Below are positions 22,409-35,129 of a DNA stretch of 64,000 nt, one piece after another; within the stretch, counting starts at the first letter, position 1, and each line of letters begins with the position of its first letter. The notes beneath the pieces are model-generated. The model saw only the letters and a program-made list of their open reading frames with translations. It was not told the origin of the DNA and did no database searches. Source of the stretch: Microstegium vimineum (Eukaryota > Streptophyta > Magnoliopsida > Poales > Poaceae); assembly GCA_022036555.1 (NCBI GenBank), contig CM039129.1, positions 30,678,553 through 30,742,552 of the forward strand. The letters run 5' to 3'. The translations under genes and the position numbers were made by a program.

Positions 22409-25400
22409 ATGGCTTATCGCCACATCGATTTCTCTCTAGGCTCCATTGTTCGTTTTGGAAGCATGGACTTCCAGTGCCATGGGCAGGGGGCCAACCCGGT
22501 CCTCCGTCGCCCCACAACATCCTCTGAGGTAGTCGTGGACGCCATCTCGGCATCCATGGCCCACCCTGGCTTGCCTCCCTCTGGGGGGCAAAGTGCTCAA
22601 GGGACAGCCGTCCCACGAGCCGACTACCCCGAGTTCGAGCGCCAGCTCGATACCCTGATGGGTCCCCAGCTGACTCAGGGGTCCCTGTACAATCTCTACT
22701 TCGCTTTCGCCAACGTGGCGACGCGGCTCGCGGGAGGACAACCGCTCTCTCCCAAGCTCATCTCGACACCCGTCCAGAAGGCGCTGCCTTACGGTATGCG
22801 GAACGCTGCTGCATCCCACTCGTAGGCGGTGGTCGTGGGTTTCCATGCCGACCATGCAGAGGGGACGTGCATCGGTCTCCCGTCCCACCACCTTCGGTTT
22901 GTCTCCGACTTCCTCACGAGTTCCGAGGCCACCTTCTACGCCGACTCCAGCCGCGGGAGCGCGGATCCCTGGGAGCCTCTGGACTGCGAAGGTTTGGGGG
23001 ATAAGGAGGCCTTATACGGTTTCCTGCACGCCAGTGATTACCTGCTCGGGTCTGACTCGAGCGAACACAACACCGGCCACGGTCGCGAGTGCTCCATGTG
23101 TGCCTCACCGCCGCGTGGAGCGGCTGTCGACCCCACTCTTATTGAGGAGGCGGACGAAGACGACGTCCACACACCCGTGCACGCGACGGGCGCTCCAGCA
23201 CCCGTGCCACGGGACGGTCCACAACCCTCAGATCCCTTGCAGTGACAGTTGCACGATCTCCACGACATGGAGCAACAACTCGCAGAGCGCCAACGAAAGG
23301 TGACGTTCGAGCGTGAAGCTGCCAGGGCCCCCGAAGACCCTCGCGCCCGAAGGGAGGCACGAGCAGTGCACCATTACATCATCAACGACTTGCACGGCCC
23401 ACGCAATTCACGTGGGCCAGCCAGAACATCACGGCAGCGGCAATGCTTCTCCGCAACCTCCCGGTCCTAGACACTCCCGAGGGGAGGCTCACGCATGACG
23501 AGCTCAAATCCCTCCTGGGGCGCGCCGCGATTCAGCAGGCCAAGATCTCCGCGTCGCGGAGACGCGGGCTCAGCACCGGTCATCAGGCTGACCCAACGCC
23601 TAACGACCATGAGGGATCCGTTCACTAGGGTCCCGCGAATGACGAACGGCGATGCCCGACGGTCCATGCTCGCGTGGGTGACAAGCACGACGTGCGCGAC
23701 ATGCTAAACGCGCGCAAACACAGCAAACAAGACGGCATAAGCAAGGGTTACCACGTCCGCCACGGTGGCTGCTACGATAGTGACGAGGACCGGCCTCCAA
23801 CTCCGGAGCCACCGGGCCCTCTGGCCTATATCCATTGCATTCGGCCCGCGCCCCTGCCACAACAATTTTGGCAACCATCCAACATCGTCCGGTACTCGAG
23901 GGGAACGAACCCTGGGCTCTGGCTCGACGACTACCGCCTCGCCTGTCAGGCCGGCGGCGTGGACGATGACGAGTTCATCATTCGCAACCTGCCTCTCCAC
24001 CTTTCGGACTCGACTCGCACATGGCTCGAGCACCTACCTCCCAACACCATCGATGGGTGGGACTCCTTGTGGCGGGCGTTCATAGGGAATTTCCAGGGCA
24101 CGTACACGCGCCGGGAAACCCTTGGGACCTCCACAGTTGCAGGCAGAAGGCCGATGAGTCCCTCCGAGACTACATCCGTCGCGTCTCCCTGCAATGCACG
24201 AGACTCCCGACCGCAGCCGACGCGGATGTGGTCAGGGCATTTCTCGCAGGCACCACATGAAAACAGTTGGTCCACGAGCTGGGCCACAGCAACCCTCGCA
24301 CCACCGAGTGACTCCTCGACATCTCCACGAGTTACGCATCGAGTGAAGATGCAGTCGGTGCAATCTTCCACCCCGACAAGGGGAAGGGCAAGGAAGTGGA
24401 GTACGTTGGCGAAGGAGGCTCCAACCACGCCCAAAATAGGAACAAAAAGAAGGGCAAGCCGCATCGCGGCGGTGGCGACAACATCGTCGTGGCGGCAGAC
24501 CGCAAGACTTCCCGTCCCCAAGGTGGGAAGAAGGGCGACAAGTTCGACGACATGCTCACCAAGCCATGCCCGTACCACAACGGGTCTGTAAAACACACAC
24601 TCCAGGAGTGTGAGATGATGGCCCGGTACTTCAAGGCCGTCCCCGACAGGGACGACCAGGCAAAGCAGCCGGACGGCCAGGATGGGGATGGGGGTCGCGA
24701 AGACTCTTACCCTCATGTGAACAAATGCCTCATGATCTTCGGGGACTCGGAGGCCTACGGCTGCAAGTGACGGCAGAAGAAGGAGCGGCGCGAGGTCTTC
24801 GCGGTCGCCCCGGCAACTCCGGCTTTCCTCAGCTGGTCGGAGTCTGACATCACGTTCGGTCAAGACGACCACCCGAGCCACATTCCCCATTCGGGTCATT
24901 ATCCACTGGTCGTGGACCTAGTCATAGGGAATGTGCACTTCACCAAGGTACCGATGGACGGGGGCAGCAACCTCAACATCATGTACTACAATGCTTTCGA
25001 GGCCCTCGGCCTACGTAGGGAGAGGCTCTGATCCTCGGGGGCTCCCTTCTAGGGAATCATCCCAGGAAGACAAACGGTACCCCTGGGGCAGATCGACCTG
25101 CTCGTTACCTTCGGTGATACGGACAACTTCCGGAGCGAGGACTTCACTTTCGAGGTCGTAGCTTACCATGGGACTTACCACGCGGTTTTGGGAAGGTCGT
25201 GCTACGCAAAGTTCATGGCCAGCCCCAGCTACACCTACCTCAAGCTCAAGATGTCGGGACCGTGCGACATCATCACAGTCACCTCCGACCTCAAGACGGC
25301 GTACCAGTACGAGGTGGACTGCTGCGAGAATGCCATGGCCGAGGTGCGAGGTGGCGGCGATCAAAGCCGCAGACAAGATGGACGTCGACCCCTAGAGCGC
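22409..25400 (+). pseudogene. Gypsy gag-protease polyprotein of element C, broken
   Basis: The likely start is the ATG at 22409. The frame is interrupted by stops at 22823-22825, near 23243, 23626, 24258 and 24309, and by shifts near 23400 and 24110. A Retrotrans_gag domain is readable from about 23870 (GLWLDDYRLACQAGG ... WLEHLPPNTIDGWDSLWRAFIGNF, continuing as ADESLRDYIRRV). A CHHC-like finger CPYHNGSVKHTLQEC lies near 24570-24615. The protease has DGGSNLNIMYY (about 24957), the DGGS form usual in plant gypsy elements, followed by AVLGRSCYAKFMASPSYTYL (about 25175-25235). Coding ends soon after; no RT follows. Gag packages the RNA and protease processes it. Confidence 0.85.
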
Positions 25401-25988
25401 GAAAGCTCGGACGCCCAGAGCACCAACAGCTATGTCATTTATCTACTTTCACTAAGTACTCTAGCGCATTGTACATACGCATGTAATCTTTCTTAAAGCA
25501 AAAAAGTTTGAGGAATAAAAATGTGGGAGCTCTCGAACCAATCGCTTAGCAAGGTACACTCCCGGCACGTGCCAAAGCACACCTCGCTCGAGGGCTGGTA
25601 AGGGGGGAACCCCTGTTTTTTTCCAAAAATCTTTTTTTGCGCCAAGACACGCATCCTTTTTCCTGCTCAGAACGAAAACTTCGCTTTCCCAGCCAAAGGA
25701 AAAAGTCTCACCGGACCGCGGCAACGGGCCGTGAGGTACTCCGACTCCCAGAAGTCAAGTGTTTCCACCGACTCCCCATCCGAGTAGATCAAATCCCTTC
25801 CCAGGAAAGGCAAAGCAAGTAGATCAAAACGGAAAAAAGTGTGGAAACTAGAAAACAAGTGAAATTAAAACGAAGCTCACTAAGGAGCAATAGAACTTAT
25901 CCAAAGCCCTCAAGGGCGCATCGTGCCAAGGGATAACTTAAACTATTTTTTACAAGGCTCCTCGGCCCTGATTACTGACCACTTAGGG
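25401..25988. other. Non-coding spacer of element C between gag-pro and antisense ORF
   Basis: TAAAGCAAAAAAGTTTGAGGAATAAAAATG (in part, about 25493-25522) looks like a 3' UTR with AATAAA-type signals on the plus strand. No coding sequence is supported. Confidence 0.45.
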
Positions 25989-28900
25989 TCACTCTTCCGG
26001 TGGCGGCAGGAACACCTCTTCTTCAAGCTTGGCGGCCAGGGTCGTCGCGGGCTCCTCTACAGCGGCCTCGACCTGGTCGAGCAGGTCCTTTAGGGCGTCC
26101 AAGGGATAATCCTCGCTGACAAGCGTAGGAGTCACCGCGTCGTAGAGGCAGGCGGCAATCGCCATCGTGTGATGGACACTGACGCTCAGGGCCTCCCGGA
26201 TTCGGGCCTGGCCCCACTCCCACAGCAGGTCGGCACGGGTTCTGGCCACGTCAGGGCCATCCTCGATGGCTGGCACGCGGAAGAGGTCGCACGCTCCATG
26301 CACTGCCTTGCGCAGCGCCTATGATTCCTGGGCACCAGCATGCTGCTCTGGGGAAACGAAAAGAGAGTCTCAACCCCCAAGCAAAAAGACACATAGTACC
26401 AAGACAAACGGGCAAGAGGAAGACGACATACCTCTGTTTTCCCTCTCCAGGTCGTGGATCGTCGCGCGGAGCTGTGAGGCGGCCGCTGTCAACTCACCAA
26501 CCTGGGTGGAGAACCCCAGGATCCGCCGATCAGCATCGGCGTCGCGCTCTTGCGCCCGGGCTGAGAGGTCCTCAAAGCGGGCCACGGCGTCGTCGCGTTC
26601 CCGGCACTTGACGTCACGCTGGTGCCGCATGGTGTTGCGCTCCTCCTCCATGGAGTTTAGCGCCGAGACGGCCCGGCGCTGCGCCTCCGCCTCAACGTCG
26701 CGCTCGGCCCTCGGCCGCTCGACCTCAGCCTGACGCGCCGCGCGCTCGTCCTCTAGCATCTTGCGGACGACCTCGGCATCAGCACGGGCCTCGCCCCGCT
26801 CTCGCTCGACCCAGTCGGCGTCGGCGACGCTCTGGCGCACCAGCATTTGAGCGTTCGCTACCCTCGATTCTGAGGCGGCCAGCCGCCCCTCCAACTCCTC
26901 CGCACGATGGCGGGTCGCCACGAGCTCGTCCCCCACATCGGCTTCCCCGGTGGATGTCCACGACCCGGGATCCCACCGACCGAGCTTGGGACGGAGGAAG
27001 TCGGACTTACCGGCACTCGTCGCCATCAGGATCTGCGTAGATGAAGATGTCAAGAAGTCGATCAGAAAGAACAAGAAACACTTACGGTCACGGTTGAGTG
27101 GCTTCTCACTTTGCCATGATGCGAGAAGTCCTCGTGGAGCGCCGCGACCACCCTCTGGATCAACTCCACCACGCACGCAACAAGGTGATCATGATTCTGA
27201 CGGGAGGCAGCCACACAGTTCCAGTGCTGGAGCTCGCGCTGGTTGTCCAACACGAACACCGGCACCCCGTGGTTCGTCCGGTCGACCCAAGCAATGGGAT
27301 CGCTATCCCCGAAGGCACGGTGGTTGGGACCCAACCGACGCAGCGCCCCAGGGGCAATGCTCCCCCAACGCCAGTCGCCTCTCCTGGCGAGGTCGCGCTG
27401 GACTGGGAAAGGACCCCCTTCGACGCGTGGGAAGCCGCCACCTCCTCCTCGGTGAAGGACCGGGGGCCCACCGAGTCCCGGGTTGGCATGTTGGGAGGAA
27501 AGGGACTGTCCAGGGGCCCCTCCTCACTTGCCCCAGTCGCCGCCGCCTTGGCCTCAGACGTCATGGCCGCGACGCTCGCTGTCCCGTCCGCGCCATCAGG
27601 GGCGCCTCCATCGGGCACGGCCTCCGCGGTCACCACCGCTGTGCCCTTCGATGCCGCGGCCAGCTGGACCTCCTCGGCGTCCATGACAACATGCGGTCAT
27701 CCAAACCACCCTCCTCCCCGGAGTCATCAACGGCTACCACCTGCGGGGAAGAAGACGACGCGACGACTGCAGGGCCGACACCTGCGGGGGTCGGTGGCGC
27801 CACGCGCCCGGAATAGGCTCGCCTCCGGCCCCGACGGCGCTCGTCAAGTCAAGGGGCGGGGTGGCGCCGCTCTGCCCCGTGCCGGCGGACGGCGCCCCCC
27901 GGCGAAGTTTCTTCCACCCCGCGTGCGTGGTGCCTCAAACCCTGAGACACCCATCACACACAGTCAAGCGCAAGCTAACCTCTTTCTTCATCAAAGAACG
28001 GAGAAGAACACCAAATATTGCAAACTCACCGCGGGGAGAAGACGTGCACGCGTTTCCGCTTCGGTTGCACCTCACCGCAACTGGCGGCGCCCGAACCGCC
28101 GCTCCCCTCGCCCCCTCGGACGGGGCGGAAAGGGGAGTGCCTGGGGCCGCATGGGCAATGTCTCTCCCGGAACCCCGGGGGCAACACCACCGCCGGTGCA
28201 GATCCTGCAGGGTAGCGCAACGTCCCGGCCGGCAACAGCGTCGGCACCATTGCAGACAAAGAACGCCTGTCCTCCTCGTCGTCATCATTATCGTCGTCGT
28301 CGCCACTGGGGTTCTCCAAGTCCTCGCTGGACTCAGTGGGAGACTCCTCCTCAGGTTCACTAGCGCGGTGCTACATAGCCTGCCGCTGGTCTAGCTGCAT
28401 GCGTCGCAAGGTCCTAGCAGCCTTTCGTTTCCTCCTCTCGACAGCCTCCGCGCGCTGATGCGCGTTCCGGTCCCGGTTCACCGCCCGCTGCGCCGGCGGA
28501 ACGGAAAGGGGGCCCGCCACGAAATGGGCCGTCGAGAGGGGGCCCTGGAGAGGAAGGATGGGAGGCACGCGGGTCAGTCTCACCAAGACAAGGAAAACGC
28601 AGGTAAAAACAACATAGCGCAGTCCGAGCTTACCAGCTCAACGAGGTTGGGGTCCGGGTGCATCGGCAGGCAGCAGTAGACGCCATCTTCGTCCAGGGCG
28701 TTCCCCAGCAGCCTCCGGGCGATGGTGATCGCATCCTCGAGGCTCAGATCAGCCTCCGCCATGGCAGACCGCGCACGCGATGCCCCAGGCACCATCTCGT
28801 GCAACCCGCGCTCCCTGTCCATGAGTGGGAGCACCCGGCGCTGCAGGAACTGCGCAACGACCCCCGAGAAGTTTAGCTCCTGGTCCCGAAGCCGCGCCAA

Positions 28901-29628
28901 GCTCCGGAGATAAGGTTCCATCCCAGCGAGCTCCTAGGGGGTCGGGCCGTAGTGCCAGCTAGGGAGCTCCTCGGCAAAGCGTTGGCCCGTGTCAGCCGGG
29001 AGCGGCGCCTCGAGGTGGTTCCGGATATAGAACCACTGCAAGTGCCACCCCCGGTTCGCGAAATCGCCCGTGCCGGCATGTAGAGGTGTGAATTGGTCGA
29101 GCGGAGGCTGATGGCGCACCCCCCGCTCGGCGCCACCCATCTCGTGCCACCGGAGTAGAGGAGGAACACACTCGCCTTGAAGAAGAATTTCCACAAGACG
29201 AAGTCCGGCTCCGTCGCCAACATCCCCTCCGACATGGCCACGAAGGTCGCAAGGTCGAGGACAGAGTTGGGGTTGAGATTATGCAGCTCAATCCTGTAGT
29301 GGTGGAGGATTCCGCGGAAGAAGCGAGACGATGGCGTACCGAATCCACGCTCATGGAATGGCAAGAAGGAGACCACATACCCCGTCGGCGGGTCCGGCAT
29401 GTCGACGCCAGTGGGGACGATCCACTCCAGATGACCGTCGGCGGAGAGCTCGGGGCGTAGCAGCCCCGCGTCCACCATCTCGAGCGCACGCTCATATTCG
29501 AGCGTGCATCGGGCCCAGGTCCTCTCAGGGTGATCTCCAACCATCGGGAATGCACCTGGGGGATGGCTCGTTACGTGGCAAGGAGAGTGGCTAAGGTGGA
29601 GACGCGGTGGCACAAACCCTGGATTCAA
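25989..29628 (-). pseudogene. Antisense multi-exon ORF of element C (Transposase_28-like / putative gypsy-type transposon protein)
   Basis: Minus-strand exon 1 from ATG 29628 encodes LEYERALEMVDAGLLRPEL, then PPTGYVVSFLPFHERGFGTP and FFRGILHHYRIELHNLNPNS, matching the antisense protein known from Tat-lineage elements. A frameshift near 29130 continues as GWHLQWFYIRNHLEAPLPA, then a stop near 28934. A donor follows LVELV (G/GTAAGC near 28638). Acidic, Ala-rich exons (27684-27160) and a long coiled coil (about 26960-26440) follow. The latter ends at donor GTATGT (near 26432), and acceptor TTTCCCCAG (near 26348) leads to the last exon, which ends LPPPEE at 25989. The role of such ORFs is unknown; exon limits are estimates. 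Confidence 0.65.
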
Positions 29629-32235
29629 AGGAAGACGGCGCGAGCAAGACGAGGAGGCAAAGAAGGCAAACAGTGCAAGCTCCCTGGGGATGACGCGGTG
29701 CGCGAATACATATAGGAGCCCGGAAGGCGGAGCGGCGCCACCATCGGCTCTTCACACCACGCACCCACGCCCTCAGTCGCATTAAATGCGGCCTCTCGAT
29801 TGTGTCGATTCCAATGTTCGCAGGAATATCGGGAGTCACGCGCACGATGGCAGGTAACTGACACCACCCGCCTTTTTTCCTCGCCTCGCCCTGTATCCCG
29901 TATCTATCATCATTACAGGATCCATCCCGGGCCCACCACGCCGCGCACATAGATCTTCGTCTCTGCGTCCCCATCCAAGGCGCGCGCTCTCCGAGCAACA
30001 GCGCACCTCGGAAGGACCACCGACTCATCTGAGCCCGACCAATGCACGCAGAGGTCGGAGGGACACACACGTGGCACAACCAGCAGCGATGGCCCATGGG
30101 CCCAGGTAAGATAAAGGGATAGGGGCTATAGACGCCTCGACGACCCATTACGGTTTAGAGATACGGAGGCCGACCCAGCGGGGTTCGAAATGACCGACTC
30201 TAGATGACAGAGTGGGGGCGAATAGGGAATGGACACACTAGCGGTCATCAGCCTGACAACCGGATGCTAAGGTCATTCTCAGGTTTTGTATTTGAGTCCG
30301 TTCTTTATGGATGATTCGTTCATGGTATTCCACCGAAGGAAGGCAACGAGCCCCCGGGACCCAACGAACGAACTCGGCTACTATATGAAACCGATTTGGG
30401 GTGAGCCACGACATGCGCCACTAGCAGGAACCCTTGCGAACGGGAACCAACACCCAACTCAGATTTGCCCGATATTAACTCGACAAGCATCCATGGTTCG
30501 TCCGGCTCGAGGATAGCATGGTTCGGCTCACATTCCCCCTTCTCACGGAGAGATGCGTGGGGAATGTGCAAAAAGACGGTACAAATCCGAGACGATTTCC
30601 TTACATAGAGTAAGGACTCGGGGGCTGTCACCGCAACACGCGCCGAGCCTCATTCGTCAGAGGTCCATACAGGTGAACACAAAAACAAACACATTTCATT
30701 TTCATATATATATATATTATTAGCTAATCCTTGCAGAGGTTACATGCTCTCGAAGAGCCACGGGGGCTAGGCCCAGTCATCAAACACCAAAAACACAAAA
30801 ACGTTTACAAGGTGGACTGAAGGGAGCTCCCAGGCCGAAAGGGCCGGAAGCTAGAGACGTAGCACCGGGACCCACACTAAGGGCACCGCCGCCTGACACA
30901 CCGGATATCTAGGTCAGGAAACCCAGCCGCGAGGCCCGGGGAACACCTGCCTAGTATTCAAGATCGCGTCGGACGACGTCGTCACGAACCACTGACGATT
31001 CTGACAAGGCATGCCGCAGTTGTGGAAGAACAATGGCTGCCTCATCTTCGGGAGACCTCGGGCCGTGACGACGTTGCTCCCTCCCCCAGAATTGGTTGGG
31101 CACTTTACAGCTAAGTCACCTCAGCTGCTCCATGATCAAGGTCACCGCCGGCAAGCGGCTCCAAGCCCTCCATGCACTGGCAGCTTCGAGCCTGCCCATC
31201 TCGCCGACGGCGACATCGCCACAAACCAACAACCAAGGATGGGCCAACTCCTAGGGTCGTGCAGGCGAACTGCTATGACTTTCCCAGTGGACACATCCTT
31301 GGCTGTCCTCCAAGGAGGGATAGCACGCCACCGCTCCCCAAAGGTGAAGAGCAGGATCCATCCGGCAAACGGATGGACTCCACACCTTCCGCCCCAGGGA
31401 GCGATTCATGCAGGGGGTGGTGACAACCTCTCGCCCTACCAGTGGTCAGAGTCATAAGTTCTGCGCACGTCGCAAAACTTCCACTAATCACTACCACTGG
31501 GCGGGAGGGGACACACGCACCCTAACGCAGAACTTCCCATGATCTCGGTTTTGCTCTCAGAGAGCCGCTCGCCATGGCGGCTCAAGGGTATCTTCGACGA
31601 GGTCTTGGAGGAAGAAGAAAGGGTAAGCCATGCCGAGAGGCTATGTGCCTTCCCGCAGACGGCTACCCCTATTTATAGCCCGCCAGGGCACTCATGTGGT
31701 GTCCGGACCGCAAGGCTACAACACTTGCCTCCCTCAATTAAATCGCACTGCACGCCGGCACCCCACTTCTGATAGGGTACGGCGGGGCCATAAATGGTCA
31801 GGCAGACGGCAGGTGCAGCGCGCACCGTTCGAAAGTTTGACCACAAGAGGACGCTGCGTCTGCAGCGTCCCTCGAATAGGAAAACACGACACGTCCACTT
31901 TTGGGGTCACGAGGGGCGACATCAGGCCGCGATCGCAACTGAGCCGCTCAGTCCCGATTCGTCACCTCAAAGCACGCCGACCCAAGTTCAACAGTACGCC
32001 CTGTGGCACGCCGTCCGTACGGAGAAGCTCCCGTTTCCTTACCCCGTAAGGAGGACGAAGGGCCAAGCACGGTAGACTCGGCCGGATGAGCCCTTAGGAG
32101 AAAAAATCTTTCTCCTAAGGCCTCGGGGGCTACACCCGGCGAGTGCGCTCGCGCGCACCCACCGAAATCCAAAAACTTATCCAACCACCATAATCACTCT
32201 TAGAAGCCTCCGGTGCAATCCTAACACTGCATCGT
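29629..32235. other. Non-coding 3' internal region of element C
   Basis: GC-rich DNA without a supported gene; the 148-codon plus-strand frame at 31011-31457 shows no domain. It contains an (AT)n run at about 30703-30719 and two extra PPT-like tracts CTCGGGGGCT at 30617 and 32122. Confidence 0.5.
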
Positions 32236-32250
32236 AGGCTCGGGGGCTAC
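32236..32250 (+). promoter_or_regulatory. Polypurine tract of element C
   Basis: AGGCTCGGGGGCTAC lies directly before the 3' LTR TGTCGG. It is interrupted by pyrimidines but correctly placed. Similar strings recur upstream. Confidence 0.6.
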
Positions 32251-33443
32251 TGTCGGATACCTGGAAATAGGGTACCCTAACACCACACTTCGCGAAAACA
32301 AAATTACCCTCGGGGGCTCTTCATCCCCTCGGAGTCCTCTCCGCCCCGTCTGAACTAGGGTGACGTCATCCGTGATATATCCTCCTCCAAGGGCACTCCG
32401 TCTCATCTCACCGCGACGACGACACTCCCTCGGAGGCCCTTCCGCCTCGTCCGAGCTAGGATGACATCGTCTGTGACGTATTCCCCCTCGGAGACCTCTC
32501 CGCCTCGTCCGAGTCAGGGCGAAGGCATTTGAGACACATATACCCTCGGGGGGATCCCCCGCCTCGTCCGAGCTAGCATGACGACATCCGGCTACCTCAG
32601 CCTCTCCCGGGTGCACCACCGCCACGGCCGGTCCCGGCAGTCTGGCCAATAGTCAAAAGGTTCACAGTGCAGCTTGTCCTTAAGGGTGGGGAGCCAGGGC
32701 ATGAACCACCATGCATGTCCCTGTGCTTTCCTTGCGGTACAAGTCTCTGTGCTGCCTAACCATTGATTGACGTACGCCATGCTCCCGGCGGACGCTTGAA
32801 CAGGGATTAGGGCGTTCTCAACCCTGTACGACGGAACGCGGGGGTGTCTGGCCCTGTGCTGCCAACCTCCGCCCATGCCCTGATCAGGAAGCAGTGACGT
32901 TCCCGGTTACGATGCGCGTGGCTACAGCTCCCTCAAGGACGAAGAGGACCCGGACGGCGTGTCTACAGACACAGTCTTCCCCGGGAAGGAAGGTGAACAG
33001 AAGCCCAAGGCGTCCCCCAAGTCAACAGCCCATACCGGGCCCATGTTCTCTCTCTCTCTGACTGTACTCCTCCATCTCTCCCTACGTATAAAGGGGGAGA
33101 ATGGACCTCCAATCCCAAGGGGCTGAACTCTTTCAAGTCATTCTCGCACACTCATACTCGCATTCACGCGAACACTCTCTCTTTCCACCCCCTCGGATCA
33201 TTTGGGAACCAAGAACCTCATACGCACGAGACCTAGGAATCCGCTTCCCTCTCTCGCCAAAGCTTGTAGCTCCCCTCTACAAGCTCCTTACGCTTGATAA
33301 CACGACTCAGCAGCAAACTAGACGTAGGGCATTCATGCCCGAACCAGTATAAACTGTGTTCTCCGAGCGTAACCATCCGATCTCTGACACGCTTAGAAAT
33401 TCACTCGTTGGATGTCTAGACCCCGCCATTTTAGACACTGACA
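32251..33443 (+). repeat. 3' LTR of element C
   Basis: Pairs with 21163-22354 over its whole length, with scattered transitions. Ends CACTGACA, followed by CACAC. Confidence 0.92.
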
Positions 33444-34189
33444 CACACACATCTTTAGAGAATTGGCAACCTATTTTAGAAGGGAAAGACTTGTTGATAC
33501 TAGTATCACTTTGGAGGAGAAGTTGGGTTTCTTTTAATACATGTAAAGTCATAACACCTCGTATGAGGATCTATAAGTGTTCTTTGGGCACATCAATGAC
33601 ACCTTCCGTCATCACATCACCCACTTCTTCAAGGTGGCCAATCCCGCACTCTCTCACCGCTACCTTCAAGCTCCCGATCCTAATCAAGAGCATAAAAATC
33701 CAAGATTACCTTCAAGCTCGCCCGATCCTAAAGAAATAAGATTCTATCTCTCAACCACTTGATGCTATTGATGGAACTCATTCCTATTTTCATAGCCTCC
33801 TAGAAAGTTTCTCCTTTTAGAAATAAGAAGGGCACACTAAGCATTAATGTGATGGTTGCATGTGATTTCAATCTCAACTTCACTTTCATATCTAGTGGAT
33901 GGGAGGGATCGGCTACATATTCCAGAGCGCTATGATCAACTATGAGCAAGGGCTTCTAAGTACCTCTAGGTAAATTCTATTTGGTTGATGGAGCGTATGT
34001 AAATACTCTTTTTCTTGCTCCATATCAAGGAGTTTGATACCATTTAAAAGAATTTGGTGGTGGACATCGATGAAGTAAAACCCAAAGGAGCTCTTCAACC
34101 ATCACCACGCACTACTCAGGAACCATGTGGAAAAGACGTTGGGGTGGTTAAGAAGCTCTTCTCCATTCTGAAAATTGCCACATGAGGTG
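33444..34189. other. Flank of element C, no gene seen
   Basis: AT-rich with a direct repeat of TACCTTCAAGCTC (near 33660 and 33709). Nothing else is supported. Confidence 0.5.
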
Positions 34190-34340
34190 TTCACGTACTA
34201 ATTAAAAAGATTAAACATGAACTAATCATAAAACTAACTACAAAAGTCATGACTAATTCGTGTGATGAATCTATTAAATCAATCATGGGTTGCAGGACTA
34301 TTGAGTCAACCGCGATGGAGGTGTTTGCAAGACACGGATG
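34190..34340. repeat. Degenerate MITE-like segment
   Basis: AAAAAGATTAAACATGAACT and GACTAATTCGTGTGATGAAT resemble a very common grass repeat with GACTAATTCGCGAGACGAAT. Ends are not clear, so family and limits are uncertain. Confidence 0.4.
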
Positions 34341-34715
34341 GAGTTTTAGCAATAGAATTGCTCTTTAGTTTTTTTCCATTTGATAATTTTGTCGTCTTCT
34401 TGGCTCAAAACTTTGTTTTCGAGATTCCTTAATCAGTTTGACGTTTGCTTATAATAATAAACAATCATATGCATTAATCGATGCAAAAGCTGGAATATTG
34501 ATATATTCCCTTTTCTAAAAAAATTAACCAATTATTAGCACATGTTTACTGTTTCATCACCTTGTCAAAGCATGGATTAATTGAGTTTAAGAATCTTACA
34601 GAATAGTCTCGGTCTCTACAATTAGTTTTATATTTAATTTATATTTAGTAATTCAAAATAGCGATCAAATATCTGATGTGACGGGGACGAACAACGCTGA
34701 GGCCATCCACTCTTG

Positions 34716-35015
34716 GGGTGATTGGTTGCACGTTAGAAGTTATCCTGAACCCTTTCGTAGCATCGTTCGCTGCATTTGGTCGTGAATTGTAGGGAGCGTC
34801 ATATCATTTCCCTGCTCCGTCTCGTTCATCTCCACCCATCCGTCCCGCATGACTCTGTCTTCTTGATTTTCACTTCCCTCATCATGCAGGACGGTGCGAT
34901 ACACCCATGGTATATAGACTCATGTGTCATACACTCAAAGTTTTCAACCATACACGTAACCAAACACAATCTCATCTTGTACTGAACCAACAACAAAAAC
35001 AACCAAACACGACTT
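34716..35015. repeat. MITE-like segment with TTGGTTG / CAACCAAA ends
   Basis: Left GGGTGATTGGTTGCACG and right AACAACCAAACACGAC are imperfect inverted repeats of the kind seen on grass hAT or Harbinger MITEs. No clear target duplication. Confidence 0.4.
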
Positions 35016-35129
35016 AGGTGCACGATTTTACACCGCCAAAGCAACCCATCACACCTCGGGCCTCTGCTACGACACTTGAGTGCTTGACAAATGACAGTCA
35101 AGCAAGCACAACAAGAAGAGAGTCTGCCT

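Larger units (their letters stand above)
21163..33443 (+). mobile_element. Gypsy/Tat-type non-autonomous LTR retrotransposon C (12.3 kb)
   Basis: Two LTRs of equal length (1192 and 1193 bp) with TGTCGG...GACA ends, a PBS, a PPT, and near-matching target duplications CACAA (21158-21162) and CACAC (33444-33448). The plus strand encodes gag and an aspartic protease only; RT, RNase H and integrase motifs are absent. The minus strand carries a multi-exon antisense ORF like those of Tat-lineage elements. Mobility would depend on a relative supplying polymerase and integrase. Confidence 0.9.

Noticed and set aside
22436..22891. Minus-strand open frame of 151 codons
   Set aside because: Antisense to gag, no motifs; a by-product of GC-rich sequence.
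23946..24899. Minus-strand 317-codon open frame opposite gag of element C
   Set aside because: Shadow of the gag-protease coding strand, which carries the recognisable gag and DGGS protease motifs.
27098..28363. Plus-strand 421-codon open frame in element C
   Set aside because: GC-rich mirror of the antisense ORF; composition is Pro/Arg/Ser-rich without domains, while the minus strand has recognisable motifs and splice sites.
31011..31457. Plus-strand 148-codon open frame in the 3' part of element C
   Set aside because: No domain or relative recognised; internal region of a degraded element with high GC and few stops by chance.
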